NCBI GenBank assembly: GCA_965277855.1
Contig: OZ255847.1
Location: forward strand, 1,550,001-1,614,000
Origin: Bog-105 sp965277855
Lineage (GTDB): Bacteria > Acidobacteriota > Terriglobia > Bryobacterales > Bryobacteraceae
DNA length: 64,000 nucleotides
Direction of reading: 5' to 3'
The translations under genes and the position numbers were made by a program. Every line of letters begins with the position of its first letter. The first letter of the stretch is position 1. The notes beneath the pieces are model-generated. The model was not told the DNA's origin, searched no databases, and was given only the letters and a program-made list of their open reading frames with translations. Shown here in pieces: positions 10,018 through 19,044 of the stretch.

Positions 10018-11054
10018 TGGGCCGGAGGCTTCTCGCCCAGCTTCTTCAAAAAATCCGAAAACTCGCCTTCAGGCGGCTTCTGCAGTTTGTCCAGAATCGC
10101 TTTCTCATCCTTCGCTTTGTCCATCTGGCCCGCATCCCGGTATGCCGTCATCAAAGTATAATGCGCCGTCTCATTCTGCGGCTGCAACTGCACCACGCCT
10201 TTCAACAATCCGATCGCATCCTCGTACCGCTTCTGGCGCACATACAATTTCGCGAGCGCAATCGAAGCCTGTCCAAAGGACGGCGTCAGCTGCAGCGCCC
10301 GTTTGAAGTTCGCTTCAGCGTCCGCGCTGTTGCCCTTTACCATGGCAATCTGGCCCAGCTGAAACTCGCACGCGCTATCTTCCGGGCTAATTTTCAATTC
10401 CGCCCGAAACTCCGTTGCCGCCCGGTCGAGCGATTGCGGATCGTGCCCCTGCAGCAGCATCGCGCGCCCTAACCGGTAATGCAGATCCGCCGCTCGCGGA
10501 TTCAAATCGATAGCCTTCTGATACTCCGCCGCTGCCTCCTGATAGCGGTTCTGCACTTCAAAAATCTCCGCCGACAACTCATGCACCCGGTACGAAGCCG
10601 GCGCGCGCTGAAACATCTGCAAAGTCGCATCGTTAAAGCCCTTCATATGCAACTTGGCCGCCGTGTAAATCACATCCGCATCACCGGGAAACTGCCGTGA
10701 CAGACTGCCGAGCAGCCGGTACGCACCGGCATCATCACCCGACGCGCTGTAACACTTCACCGCCGCAATCCCCGTCAAGCGACCCTCAGCCCGAATGAGC
10801 ACCGGCAAAGCGCTCTTGCAATCGCCGGAGGCCGCCTGAGCCAGTGCATAAAAGGACCGTCCATTCTCATCCGTAGCATCTTTCAACTCGCGCAAAGCAA
10901 CCGAATATCGGCCGTCCCTAAAAGCCTGAATACCCGCCGCCGTATCGCCGGCAGCTAACAGCGCACCGCAAAGAGAAACACATATTAGCCGCTGATAAAC
11001 GCGGATCAACGTAGATAAGCAAAATGGTTTTAATCCGCGTTCATCGGCGTTCAT
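10014..11054 (-). CDS. Exported TPR-repeat protein whose start lies in a dispersed repeat
   Basis: A tetratricopeptide protein. A hydrophobic leader (LICVSLCGALLAAG) precedes about six helical TPR units, such as YQEAAAEYQKAIDLNPRAAD, NSADAEANFKRALQLTPSFG and RYEDAIGLLKGVVQLQPQN, with a charged, proline-containing C-terminus. The longest frame (346 residues) opens with MNADERGLKPF, which is translated from an intergenic repeat at 10988-11062. A TTG at 11009 would leave a cleaner signal peptide and may be the true start. It overlaps the next gene by 4 bp and probably acts as a periplasmic scaffold with the CRTAC1 proteins. Confidence 0.88.
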   Translation of the reverse strand: MNADERGLKPFCLSTLIRVYQRLICVSLCGALLAAGDTAAGIQAFRDGRYSVALRELKDATDENGRSFYALAQAASGDCKSALPVLIRAEGRLTGIAAVKCYSASGDDAGAYRLLGSLSRQFPGDADVIYTAAKLHMKGFNDATLQMFQRAPASYRVHELSAEIFEVQNRYQEAAAEYQKAIDLNPRAADLHYRLGRAMLLQGHDPQSLDRAATEFRAELKISPEDSACEFQLGQIAMVKGNSADAEANFKRALQLTPSFGQASIALAKLYVRQKRYEDAIGLLKGVVQLQPQNETAHYTLMTAYRDAGQMDKAKDEKAILDKLQKPPEGEFSDFLKKLGEKPPAQ

Positions 11055-11062
11055 CCGCGGCC
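10988..11062. repeat. Dispersed inverted intergenic repeat (CGCGGAT/ATCCGCG type)
   Basis: Two imperfect arms, GCCGCTGATAAACGCGGAT and ATCCGCGTTCATCGGCG, flank a short AT-rich centre, and a further GTTCATCCGCGGCC follows. I recall similar 'ATCCGCGTTCATC' repeats from other environmental bacterial genomes. This copy lies at the 5' end of the TPR gene and encodes its apparent first residues. Confidence 0.75.
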
Positions 11063-11072
11063 AAACTTCTCT

Positions 11073-11300
11073 CTAATGCCCCGCATCATCCAGCATCAAA
11101 TCCGAAGTCCCCAGATGCTGATGCAGCTTCCCTTCATACGCACGAAAGCTCAACAGCGGCGGCGCTCCCGGCGCAACCATCGGGCCGGCTCCTACACGCT
11201 CATCCGGACTCTCCGCCACATGCACCACCCGCCCGGCCATGTCCTCGAATCCCGCCTCCGCCGACAAAAGCAGCACCAATGCGATCAATTTAACGCCCAT
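11073..11300 (-). CDS. Small secreted protein inside the CRTAC1 operon
   Basis: A 75-residue frame with a short signal peptide (MGVKLIALVLLLSAEAG). The mature part of about 55 residues is His- and Asp-containing and ends HQHLGTSDLMLDDAGH. The ATG at 11300 overlaps the end of the 1070-residue gene by 11 bp, and the stop lies 18 bp before the TPR frame, which fits a real translated cistron. No family recognised. If not translated, this would be the only long gap in an otherwise overlapping operon. Function unknown. Confidence 0.55.
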   Translation of the reverse strand: MGVKLIALVLLLSAEAGFEDMAGRVVHVAESPDERVGAGPMVAPGAPPLLSFRAYEGKLHQHLGTSDLMLDDAGH

Positions 11301-14300
11301 TCAATTCCTGTAACGCATGCAGCGCCACCGCATCATTCGGCTTGCGATCAAGCAATTGCTGCATCACCTGCCGCGCCTGCTCCATACGCCCCAATCCCGT
11401 GTAAGCGCGCCCCAGATTCAGGTAAAGTATATCCTGATCCGGCGCAACCCGAACGCCATACTGGAAAGCTGCAATCGCGTCCTCCACCTTCCCCTGTTGC
11501 ATGTACAGCGCACCGAGATCGTTGACCGCATCCCAATAATCCGGGCGCGCAACAATAGCCTGTTTGAAACGTTCGCTCGCTTCGTCCGCGCGCCCCTGCT
11601 TCGCCAGGCACAGGCCCAATCCATACAACGCCTCTGCCGATCCACCATCCACCGCCAGCGCACTCCGAAAGCTTTCCTCGGCCGCCGCGAACTGCTGTTG
11701 ATCGAGACGAATTTGCCCCACTAGCACCAGCACCCGCGCATTGGTCGGCGTGCGTCGCACTACTTCTTCTAAATAAGGGAGCGCCTGCACCGGAAATCCA
11801 GCCCACAAAAATGCCGCGCCAAACTTGAAGAAATCGCGCTTCGGCCGCGCCACATACTCACCCGGAAACGGCAGCGCCAGCCTCGCCTGCTCACCCGAAC
11901 GCGCTAAATCCGCATGGAGTTGCGCAGCCGCCGGCACACCGCCGTACACCTTCACCGCCTGCCCGTCTTCATTCAGCAAAAATGCCAGCGGCGTTCGCAA
12001 ATCCGTTCGCCAGTCAAACAGGTATCGCCGGAAAATCGCGTACTGTTCGCGCCGCATCGCCGGCTCCTTCACAAAATCGATTACCTTCGCGTCCATGCTC
12101 GCAAGCGATGGACTCTTCTGACCATCCAACAGCACCAGCAATCCCGGACCCTTTTGGTTCTCCGGCAACGGCAGCGGCTCCGCCAGCCAGGTGTCTTGTA
12201 AACTCAGTCCGTTCTCACCCGTCACCGGCCGCGATGCCAACTCATGCCTCGGCCGAAACTCCTCCTGCCGGCACTCCGAACTGCCTTCCTTGACAAAGTA
12301 AGTCCGCCCCGCCTGCCAGTCATTGAAAATCTGCGACGCCCCAGATGGCCAGGTAATCTCCACCTTCTTCACCGCCCGCGCTTCGCCCAAACCGAAAATC
12401 ATCCGCTTGCTGTGCTGCGATAAAAATCCCGATCCCGCCTCCAGCCATTTCGTCTGCCCATTCACTCGCACTCGCGCCCCGATCGCATCCCGGTTCGACG
12501 CTGTGCCCTCCAGCTGCAAAGCAATCGCCTGGTGCCTCGCTGCGCAGTTGTTCTGAAACACACGCACCTGCGGACCCAGCCTGCTCTTGAGCAGCAGATC
12601 CGGCCGCCCGTCGCCATCGAAATCCGTCACCGCAAACGCCCGCCCATCCTCCGCCACATCGAGTCCGCTCACACCCGAAAAGTCGAAGTACCGGCTCCCG
12701 CGCCGCACATGCAGCACATTCGGCTCGTGCCCGCTCCAGCTATAGTCTTCCCGCACGAACTGGTTGATCGCATTCCAACCATTCTGATACGCATGCGACG
12801 GCCGCGCATCCCCCGGCGACTTCGCCACCACCTGCCGCCAGAAAAAACTCATCAGGTCCGCTTGCGAGGTGTTCGTCAGCATCCCGCATGTGACGAAAAT
12901 CTCCGCCTGCCCGTCGTTATCGAAGTCATGCCCGCCCGACGCCCAGGCCCATCGCCCAAACCCAGCCTCTTCCTCCACCGTCGTATCGTCAAACCCGCCA
13001 TCCCCGCGATTCCGGTACAACGAATTCCCCCGCGTATGCCGCCGGTACGCTTCCACCGGAACCAGCTTCGCCTCCTGCGCTACACGCTGCCCCGCGTCCG
13101 ACCACATGTTCGCCACGTACAAGTCCGCCCGGCCATCGCCGTCGTAATCGAACCAGCTGGCGCTCATCCCCGGGCCGATATCTTCTACGGCGAACTCCTT
13201 GGCCCGGTCGCGAAACTTGCCTCCGCTGTTCACGTAGAAGTTCTTCCGGCCGAAATCGTTCGCCACGTACAAGTCCGGCCAGCCATCGCCATTAAAATCA
13301 CACCAGGCCGGAGCAAAGCTGAACCGGTTATTGTGCTCGTTCATCCCGGTTTCCGCTGTGCAGTCCTCAAAACTGCCGGTACCATCGCTGTTCAAGCGGT
13401 TGCGAAATAGAAAATTCGGCGGACCGTTCTGCGCGTCATAGTACGGCGCAGCATACGTGTACTGCGCCTCGCTTTGAAAATACACGTAGCAGCAGAGATA
13501 CAGATCGAGCCGCCCGTCGCGATCGAAATCCGCCGCCGCCATTCCGGTGAATCCGCCCCTCGGCTGCTTCGCAAATCGAAACGCATCCGGCTTCAAAGCA
13601 AAACTCGTTCCCTCATTTAAGAGCAGCACCGGACCACCGCTCCGCAACACGACTAAATCCTGCCGGCCGGTATTTCGCAGATCGAGAAAGAGCGCGGCCG
13701 ACGTATCGTCCAGCAACCCGACTTTCCAATTTTCCGTAATATCGGAGAGCTGGCCCTGCGGCCCGAATTTATACAAGCGATTCGGCAAGCCGCCCGGCTG
13801 GCACACATACACTTCGTCCACACCATCGCCGTCGATATCGCCCACGGCAATTCCGTTGCTTCCATAGATATCTATGCCAGTTGCCGGATCGAGCCGCGCG
13901 CGCCAGTACGGTACGCCGCGCACCAACTGCTCTTGGAACGATGTTGTCGAAGCAAACACCGTCGCCGTCACATCGCGGAAGAATGGCTCGCGCGCGCTCG
14001 CCACTTCCTCCAACATGGGCGTGAACTCGGTCAGCCGGCCGTTGCTCCAACGCTGCTTCCAATGCCCCACGCGATATGCCGCTTCGCTCGCCACCTCATA
14101 GCGGACCACGTCATCGGGCAACGGATAGACCTCGAAACGCCGGATCGTCCCCAACGACTGACGCCAGGCCTTCCATCCCGCGCTGATGTCCAGATCCGCC
14201 GGATTGTAAACCGCAACATGCACGTCCGCGGCCCGCGCCTCGTACCGCACGGGATGCGGCGAGAACCCTGTACATCCAGCCGCCACCGGCAACTCGCCCG

Positions 14301-14502
14301 TCTCCATCGCGACGCGCAAAGCCGCGCGCACCTCCATCGCGATCTTTTCCTGCGGAAACTCATCGAAGCCCGGCGCAATAAACTTCTGCAACGCCAGATA
14401 CGGCGCAACCTGCGGCGTCTCCTCAGAAGCCTCCAACCACTCCGCTCCAGGCACCGCCGCAAACACCACCGCCGCCGCTCGCAGCCAGTCCCGCCGTGTC
14501 AC
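11290..14502 (-). CDS. Large CRTAC1-type FG-GAP/ASPIC-UnbV protein with C-terminal TPRs
   Basis: A 1070-residue exported protein. It has a twin-arginine-like leader (TRRDWLRAAAVVFAA), an N-terminal region of about 190 residues I do not recognise, and then FG-GAP blades with DxDxDG loops (DIDGDGVDEVYV, DFDRDGRLDLYL, DYDGDGRADLYV). An ASPIC/UnbV domain follows (NRDAIGARVRV, IFGLGEARAV, ITWPSGASQ), then a thioredoxin-like or spacer region, and finally at least four TPR units (AAEESFRSALAVDGGSAEAL, EASERFKQAIVARPDYWDAV). Fusing propeller and TPR suggests a secreted scaffold. It overlaps the upstream paralog by 4 bp and the small downstream gene by 11 bp. Confidence 0.92.
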   Translation of the reverse strand: MTRRDWLRAAAVVFAAVPGAEWLEASEETPQVAPYLALQKFIAPGFDEFPQEKIAMEVRAALRVAMETGELPVAAGCTGFSPHPVRYEARAADVHVAVYNPADLDISAGWKAWRQSLGTIRRFEVYPLPDDVVRYEVASEAAYRVGHWKQRWSNGRLTEFTPMLEEVASAREPFFRDVTATVFASTTSFQEQLVRGVPYWRARLDPATGIDIYGSNGIAVGDIDGDGVDEVYVCQPGGLPNRLYKFGPQGQLSDITENWKVGLLDDTSAALFLDLRNTGRQDLVVLRSGGPVLLLNEGTSFALKPDAFRFAKQPRGGFTGMAAADFDRDGRLDLYLCCYVYFQSEAQYTYAAPYYDAQNGPPNFLFRNRLNSDGTGSFEDCTAETGMNEHNNRFSFAPAWCDFNGDGWPDLYVANDFGRKNFYVNSGGKFRDRAKEFAVEDIGPGMSASWFDYDGDGRADLYVANMWSDAGQRVAQEAKLVPVEAYRRHTRGNSLYRNRGDGGFDDTTVEEEAGFGRWAWASGGHDFDNDGQAEIFVTCGMLTNTSQADLMSFFWRQVVAKSPGDARPSHAYQNGWNAINQFVREDYSWSGHEPNVLHVRRGSRYFDFSGVSGLDVAEDGRAFAVTDFDGDGRPDLLLKSRLGPQVRVFQNNCAARHQAIALQLEGTASNRDAIGARVRVNGQTKWLEAGSGFLSQHSKRMIFGLGEARAVKKVEITWPSGASQIFNDWQAGRTYFVKEGSSECRQEEFRPRHELASRPVTGENGLSLQDTWLAEPLPLPENQKGPGLLVLLDGQKSPSLASMDAKVIDFVKEPAMRREQYAIFRRYLFDWRTDLRTPLAFLLNEDGQAVKVYGGVPAAAQLHADLARSGEQARLALPFPGEYVARPKRDFFKFGAAFLWAGFPVQALPYLEEVVRRTPTNARVLVLVGQIRLDQQQFAAAEESFRSALAVDGGSAEALYGLGLCLAKQGRADEASERFKQAIVARPDYWDAVNDLGALYMQQGKVEDAIAAFQYGVRVAPDQDILYLNLGRAYTGLGRMEQARQVMQQLLDRKPNDAVALHALQELNGR

Positions 14503-16169
14503 TGCTTGGCCGAACCCTCAGTGATCTTCAAAGTCTGGTCCGACGCTACCGGCCCCACCGTTTCTCGTAACCCGCTAGGCCAACGCACTTCAACCTTGCT
14601 CACCTCAGCCGCCTCGCCCAACCCAAAATGCAGCGTCATCGAATTCTGCGAGTAGTAACTCCCGCCGCTCATCACCTCGTCGATCTGCTTTCTGCCGGCC
14701 ACCGTAATGGTCACGCGCGCCCCAATCGCGCTCCGGTTCGATTTTGTACCCGTCAACATCACATTCAAATAATGCCCGCACGGACCGCTGTTCTTCAGCA
14801 GACTCGGCCGTGCATTCATGTTTACCAGCACGATCTCCGGCCGGCCGTCGCCATCCACATCACCCACCGCCAGCCCGCGCGCGGATCGCGGCGTCGCAAA
14901 TGCCGGACCGCTCTCAGCCCCTACATCTTTAAACTTCCCCCCGCCCTGATTGGCAAACAAAACCGTCGGCTGCAGATAGGTATCGCCCAGTTGCTTGCCT
15001 TCGACTTCCGGGTACACATGCCCGTTCGCAATCACCAGGTCGCGCAGACCGTCATCGTTTACATCCACAAACGCCACGCCCCAACCGAGCAGCTGCCGGC
15101 TCGCCAAACCCGCCTCGCGCGAGACATCGGTAAAAAACTTCCCGTCATCATTGTGATAGAGCGACGTCAAATCTCCCGAAAAATTCGTCTTCGCAATATC
15201 AAGCAAACCATCTCCGTCATAATCCGCCACCGCAACGCCCATCCCCGCCTGCAGTTCGCCATCGAAGTTCAGCGCCACGCCCGCCTCCGCGCCGCGCTCT
15301 TCAAACGTGCCGTTATGCATGTTATGGAACAGCAAACTGCGCGTCATGTCGCACGCCACATACAAATCCGGCCATCCATCGTTATCGAAATCCGCCGCCA
15401 CCACACCGAGCGAATAGCGGCCGCCCGGCTTCAAAATGCCCGCCGCCTCGGAAACGTCGGTAAACGTGCCGTCGCGGTTATTGTGGTAAAGCACGTTACG
15501 CCCTAGCGGCAACCCGCGCGGCCCGCACATCACCGGTATTTCCTTCCACACGCAAAAATCGCCCTTCCCCGGCCGCGGCGTCTTCTCCAAATCCAGATCC
15601 ACATAATTCGACACGAAGAAATCCAGATATCCATCCCGGTCATAATCGGTAAACGCGCATCCCGACCCGTACCGGTTCCCCGTCACCGGCAGCTTCGCCT
15701 TCTCCGTGACATCCTCGAATGTGCCATCGCCGCGATTGCGATACAGGACGTTATGCCCATAATAGGTAACCAACAAATCCGGCCGCCCATCGTTGTCGTA
15801 ATCGCCTACGCATGTCCCCTGCGCCCAGCCTTCCCGCGTAAACCCGGCTTTCAGTCCGACGTTCTTGAAGCGGCCGCTCCCCTCGTTGTGATACAGCTGC
15901 GGCGTACTCTTGCCACCGCCGGCAGCGCCCAGCCGCGTGCCATTCGCAATAAAAATGTCGTTTCGGCCATCGCCGTCATAATCGAAAATAGCTGCGCCGT
16001 TCCCGGTGGTCTCGAGAATGAAATCTTTGCGCGCGAGGCCGCCGTACGTATTCGTCTCGGTCAATCCCGCCGAAACGGCCACATCAGAAAAATTCGCCAC
16101 GAACGGCGGCATGGCCAGCGCTCCCGCCGCCAGCACAGCCACACAGGCGTTTAGAGCCGCGCGCCACAT
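14499..16169 (-). CDS. CRTAC1-type FG-GAP/ASPIC-UnbV secreted propeller protein (copy 3, first gene of operon)
   Basis: A 556-residue Sec-exported protein (signal AALNACVAVLAAGALAMPP). Its FG-GAP blades carry DYDGDGRNDIFI, DYDNDGRPDLLV and DVDGDGRPEIVL loops, and it ends in an ASPIC/UnbV domain (NRSAIGARVTI, LHFGLGEAAEV, RWPSGLRET). It is the first gene of the operon running down to 5987, and its stop overlaps the next start by 4 bp (14499-14502). The overall architecture matches copy 1 at 8383. No promoter was confidently identified upstream. Confidence 0.92.
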   Translation of the reverse strand: MWRAALNACVAVLAAGALAMPPFVANFSDVAVSAGLTETNTYGGLARKDFILETTGNGAAIFDYDGDGRNDIFIANGTRLGAAGGGKSTPQLYHNEGSGRFKNVGLKAGFTREGWAQGTCVGDYDNDGRPDLLVTYYGHNVLYRNRGDGTFEDVTEKAKLPVTGNRYGSGCAFTDYDRDGYLDFFVSNYVDLDLEKTPRPGKGDFCVWKEIPVMCGPRGLPLGRNVLYHNNRDGTFTDVSEAAGILKPGGRYSLGVVAADFDNDGWPDLYVACDMTRSLLFHNMHNGTFEERGAEAGVALNFDGELQAGMGVAVADYDGDGLLDIAKTNFSGDLTSLYHNDDGKFFTDVSREAGLASRQLLGWGVAFVDVNDDGLRDLVIANGHVYPEVEGKQLGDTYLQPTVLFANQGGGKFKDVGAESGPAFATPRSARGLAVGDVDGDGRPEIVLVNMNARPSLLKNSGPCGHYLNVMLTGTKSNRSAIGARVTITVAGRKQIDEVMSGGSYYSQNSMTLHFGLGEAAEVSKVEVRWPSGLRETVGPVASDQTLKITEGSAKQ

Positions 16170-16523
16170 CAGCTAGAATTCTATCCCGCTCGCAACGTCC
16201 ATACAGAACCGCGACCGCATCGCCTCCGCATTACGACCGCACCGTTTCCACCCAAACTGTAAGGGAGTAGCCATGGCCCGATAGGCCGCGGAATCACATG
16301 AAAGTCACACTCGCCATTTTGAATCTCGCCCCTAACCGCAAAATGCCAGTGTGCCTCTCGTGGAACAGGCGCTCTCGCCTGTCACCGTAGCGCTGCTCTG
16401 CCCCGGGGTGACCGCGAAGATCTTAAAACACCTCTGGATTTCACAACCGTGACTTTCAACGGAGTGGGTTGGCATTGCTATCTTGCGGGCGAGAAGCAGT
16501 TAGTTTGAACTTGCTTGGGTTCA
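16170..16523. other. Intergenic region between the CRTAC1 operon and an ABC exporter
   Basis: A 354-bp gap with no credible ORF. It should hold the promoter of the minus-strand operon starting at 16169, but I see no convincing -35/-10 pair. It contains a perfect palindrome at 16365-16382, listed separately. Confidence 0.5.
16365..16382. repeat. Palindromic REP-like element
   Basis: ACAGGCG-CTCT-CGCCTGT is a perfect 7-bp stem with a 4-nt loop, flanked by GTGGA on the left and CACC on the right. A related half (GTGGAAGCGCACAGGCGAGAGC) lies near 62430, so this is probably a member of a dispersed family. No T-run follows on either strand. Confidence 0.6.
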
Positions 16524-18239
16524 TTAGGTCAACTTCATGAGCTCAAAAGGCGCAGCAGGGCCGTCCCGGTATTGCAAAACAGCATCATCACCGGCCAGGC
16601 CGCCCCGGTAGTGGTGCATCCAATACCAACCCACTCCTAAAGCCAGCGCGAGCCATGCAAACTTGACAGGCGTCAGCAGCATCCACCTTTCGAGTGCGCC
16701 GAGGTTTGGCACGAAGAGCAACACGGCAAACATGGTGGCCAGAATCTTCAACAGCATAGTTCTGACGTCGACGTCGGTGCTACAGGTAAAAGGAACTTTG
16801 CGAAAGCGCAGCAACAGTAAGTCCACGAAGAAGACGGTAAACGCCACGGTTGCGCTGGTAGCTTCGAAGGCCAGGCGCCAGCCGGCGTGGCTTGCCATCC
16901 ACGGAAGGACCAGCAGAAGCTGCCAGGGCAGCGTCGCCCATAGAAGAAGACGTTTTGCCACCGATCGCGGCACCGGTTGGGCTGCGTTGGCGGAGGTCTG
17001 GAAAACCCAATTGGCCGAAGGCACGGCGGCCATGTCGAATACGAATCGCAATCCGCTTACCGTGAAGAATGCGACTAGCAGCGGGATCGAGAGAATCTGC
17101 GCATTAGGAACCCGCCCGGTCGTCGCGACGCCATCGAGAGCGGTTTGTGTCACGATGACCAGTCCCACACCCAAATAAGCGCCGAAAAACATCAGGTGCT
17201 GTTCACTCCGCAGTAGCGCTTTCACCGCGAAAACGCTGGCCGCGCGTTCGAACGGCGAACGAAATAACGGACGCAGCAAACTCTCCGGCAATCGCACCTG
17301 GAAGAACGGACGGCTGCTGCCCATGCTGTCGAAGGTCTCGGGCAAGCGCATGAAGATGCGCCGGTAGCAGAGCGCGTAGGCGAGCCCAGCCACGGTGATC
17401 GTAACGACCAGGGCAACCAGTGCCTGCCGGCCCAAGGCCACCATGCCCGGCTTGGCAATTCCCATAATGGTCTCGTAAATGCCCAGAAACCAGTAGGAGG
17501 GCACCCAGCGCATGAATGCTGTCGCCTGGCCTGGAAGATGTCCGGCAAATAATTGCACGAAAATGTCCGAGTAAAACTCGGTGAGAAGGCCTACTACCAG
17601 GGACACGCGCACCAGAACCGATACGATGCGCGAAATACGCTGCGGCACGATCAGCAACAAAATTCCGACCAGGGCAAACACGGCGAAGAAGCTAAATAAG
17701 CTTGCTGAAAAAACCGTTATGGCATGCGCCACACCCACATGCAGCAAGACCCCGAAGCGGTCGTAGCTCAACATGACGAACAAGGGAAACAACATCGCCG
17801 AAATGACGTTTAAATCTAGCGCAAAGATGACCGCGAGGCCCGTCAGAGCGACCAGATTCGCTAGAAAGATATTGCGAATGGGAATGGGCAATATAGCGAG
17901 ATTCGAAAAGTCGCGACGGTCGGGGAACAGGCGATTCCAGCGCGCCACCATCACGAGTCCGGTAATTGTCATGGACAGCACGATGAAGAAATATTCGTCC
18001 GAAGGGGACCTGCCTATGGCGTCGATGTATTCACCGCGTATAAACTGCAGGAGCGTCGAATATTTCCCCATTAGAAAGATCGAGGCAAAGGCTCCGGGTG
18101 ATGCCAGTATGGCTAGAATCGCTCCGAGACCCAGACCCATCCCGCCGCCATCCTGCTCCGCCTCGCTGGCAAACAAGCGGCGCACAAAGTGCACCACCAG
18201 GACCCCGAACGGCGATTGCCTGACACGCGCCGAGTTCAC
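16524..18239 (-). CDS. ABC exporter membrane permease
   Basis: A 571-residue protein with about a dozen hydrophobic segments arranged in two halves, joined by a soluble stretch (about residues 290-330). This is the form expected of a large ABC-2-like permease. It has no ATPase motifs. The start overlaps the stop of the ATP-binding subunit gene by 4 bp (18236-18239), so the two form one transporter. The substrate is unknown. I could not place it in a named family with certainty. Confidence 0.8.
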   Translation of the reverse strand: MNSARVRQSPFGVLVVHFVRRLFASEAEQDGGGMGLGLGAILAILASPGAFASIFLMGKYSTLLQFIRGEYIDAIGRSPSDEYFFIVLSMTITGLVMVARWNRLFPDRRDFSNLAILPIPIRNIFLANLVALTGLAVIFALDLNVISAMLFPLFVMLSYDRFGVLLHVGVAHAITVFSASLFSFFAVFALVGILLLIVPQRISRIVSVLVRVSLVVGLLTEFYSDIFVQLFAGHLPGQATAFMRWVPSYWFLGIYETIMGIAKPGMVALGRQALVALVVTITVAGLAYALCYRRIFMRLPETFDSMGSSRPFFQVRLPESLLRPLFRSPFERAASVFAVKALLRSEQHLMFFGAYLGVGLVIVTQTALDGVATTGRVPNAQILSIPLLVAFFTVSGLRFVFDMAAVPSANWVFQTSANAAQPVPRSVAKRLLLWATLPWQLLLVLPWMASHAGWRLAFEATSATVAFTVFFVDLLLLRFRKVPFTCSTDVDVRTMLLKILATMFAVLLFVPNLGALERWMLLTPVKFAWLALALGVGWYWMHHYRGGLAGDDAVLQYRDGPAAPFELMKLT

Positions 18240-19003
18240 CGGCTCACCAACGCATCTACTATTGCCTCGGCTGATTGCGTGGCGTCTACCTCTTGAACCA
18301 GGTTCGAAAACGCAGCCTCCAACGAAGGCATCTCCTGAAACTTCTTCAGGTCGTCGACCGACCCATAAGCTACTTGCTTGCCTCGCTGGAGAATGATGAC
18401 GTGGGAACAGACTTTCTCTACGACTTCGAGAACGTGCGAGCAGTAGAAGATTGTTTTCCCTTCCCGGCTCAATGCCGACACCAGTTTGCGAAAGATCAAC
18501 GCTGAGGTGACATCGAGGCCGGATAACGGCTCGTCGAAGATTATCAGGTCCGGGTTGTGCAGCAAGGCGGCAATCAGGAGGATGCGCTGGCGCATGCCTT
18601 TCGAATAGGTGGCGATTGCGGTGTGCCGGTGGGGGCGCATGGCAAACAGTTCCAGCAACACTTCCGCGCGACGTTCGGCGGCCGTCTCCTCCAGTCCGCG
18701 TAGGCGGCTCACCAGTTGCAAATACTCGAACCCCGAGAGAAACGGATACAGATTCGCCTCTTCGGGCACGTATCCCACCACCCGCTTATACGCGGCGAGG
18801 TCGTCGCGTATATCGCTCCCCTGAAAAAACACGTGCCCTCGCGTGGGTTCGAGCAATCCGGTAATGATCTTCACGGTCGTGCTTTTTCCCGAGCCATTCG
18901 GCCCAAGATATCCGAGCACCCCTCCGGGACGGATGGTAAAACTAACGTTGTCGACCGCGGGAATGGAGCTATAGCATTTCGTCAACTGGCGGACTTCAAG
19001 CAT
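18236..19003 (-). CDS. ABC transporter ATP-binding protein
   Basis: A 255-residue nucleotide-binding subunit. Walker A is GPNGSGKST, the signature is YSKGMRQRI (an LSGGQ variant usual in ABC-2 exporters), Walker B is LIIFDEP with SGLD following, and the switch His is in IFYCSHVLE. The fold order and length fit CcmA/YadG-like exporter ATPases. It is translationally coupled to the permease gene downstream. A secreted metalloprotease gene ends 41 bp upstream on the same strand. Confidence 0.92.
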   Translation of the reverse strand: MLEVRQLTKCYSSIPAVDNVSFTIRPGGVLGYLGPNGSGKSTTVKIITGLLEPTRGHVFFQGSDIRDDLAAYKRVVGYVPEEANLYPFLSGFEYLQLVSRLRGLEETAAERRAEVLLELFAMRPHRHTAIATYSKGMRQRILLIAALLHNPDLIIFDEPLSGLDVTSALIFRKLVSALSREGKTIFYCSHVLEVVEKVCSHVIILQRGKQVAYGSVDDLKKFQEMPSLEAAFSNLVQEVDATQSAEAIVDALVSR

Positions 19004-19044
19004 CGTAAGAATAGAATACTACATAGCGAGCAATCTTTGCTTTG

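Noticed and set aside
12532..13410. 292-residue plus-strand ORF within the large CRTAC1-TPR gene
   Set aside because: Antisense to a strongly conserved FG-GAP frame; long antisense frames are common in GC-rich DNA.
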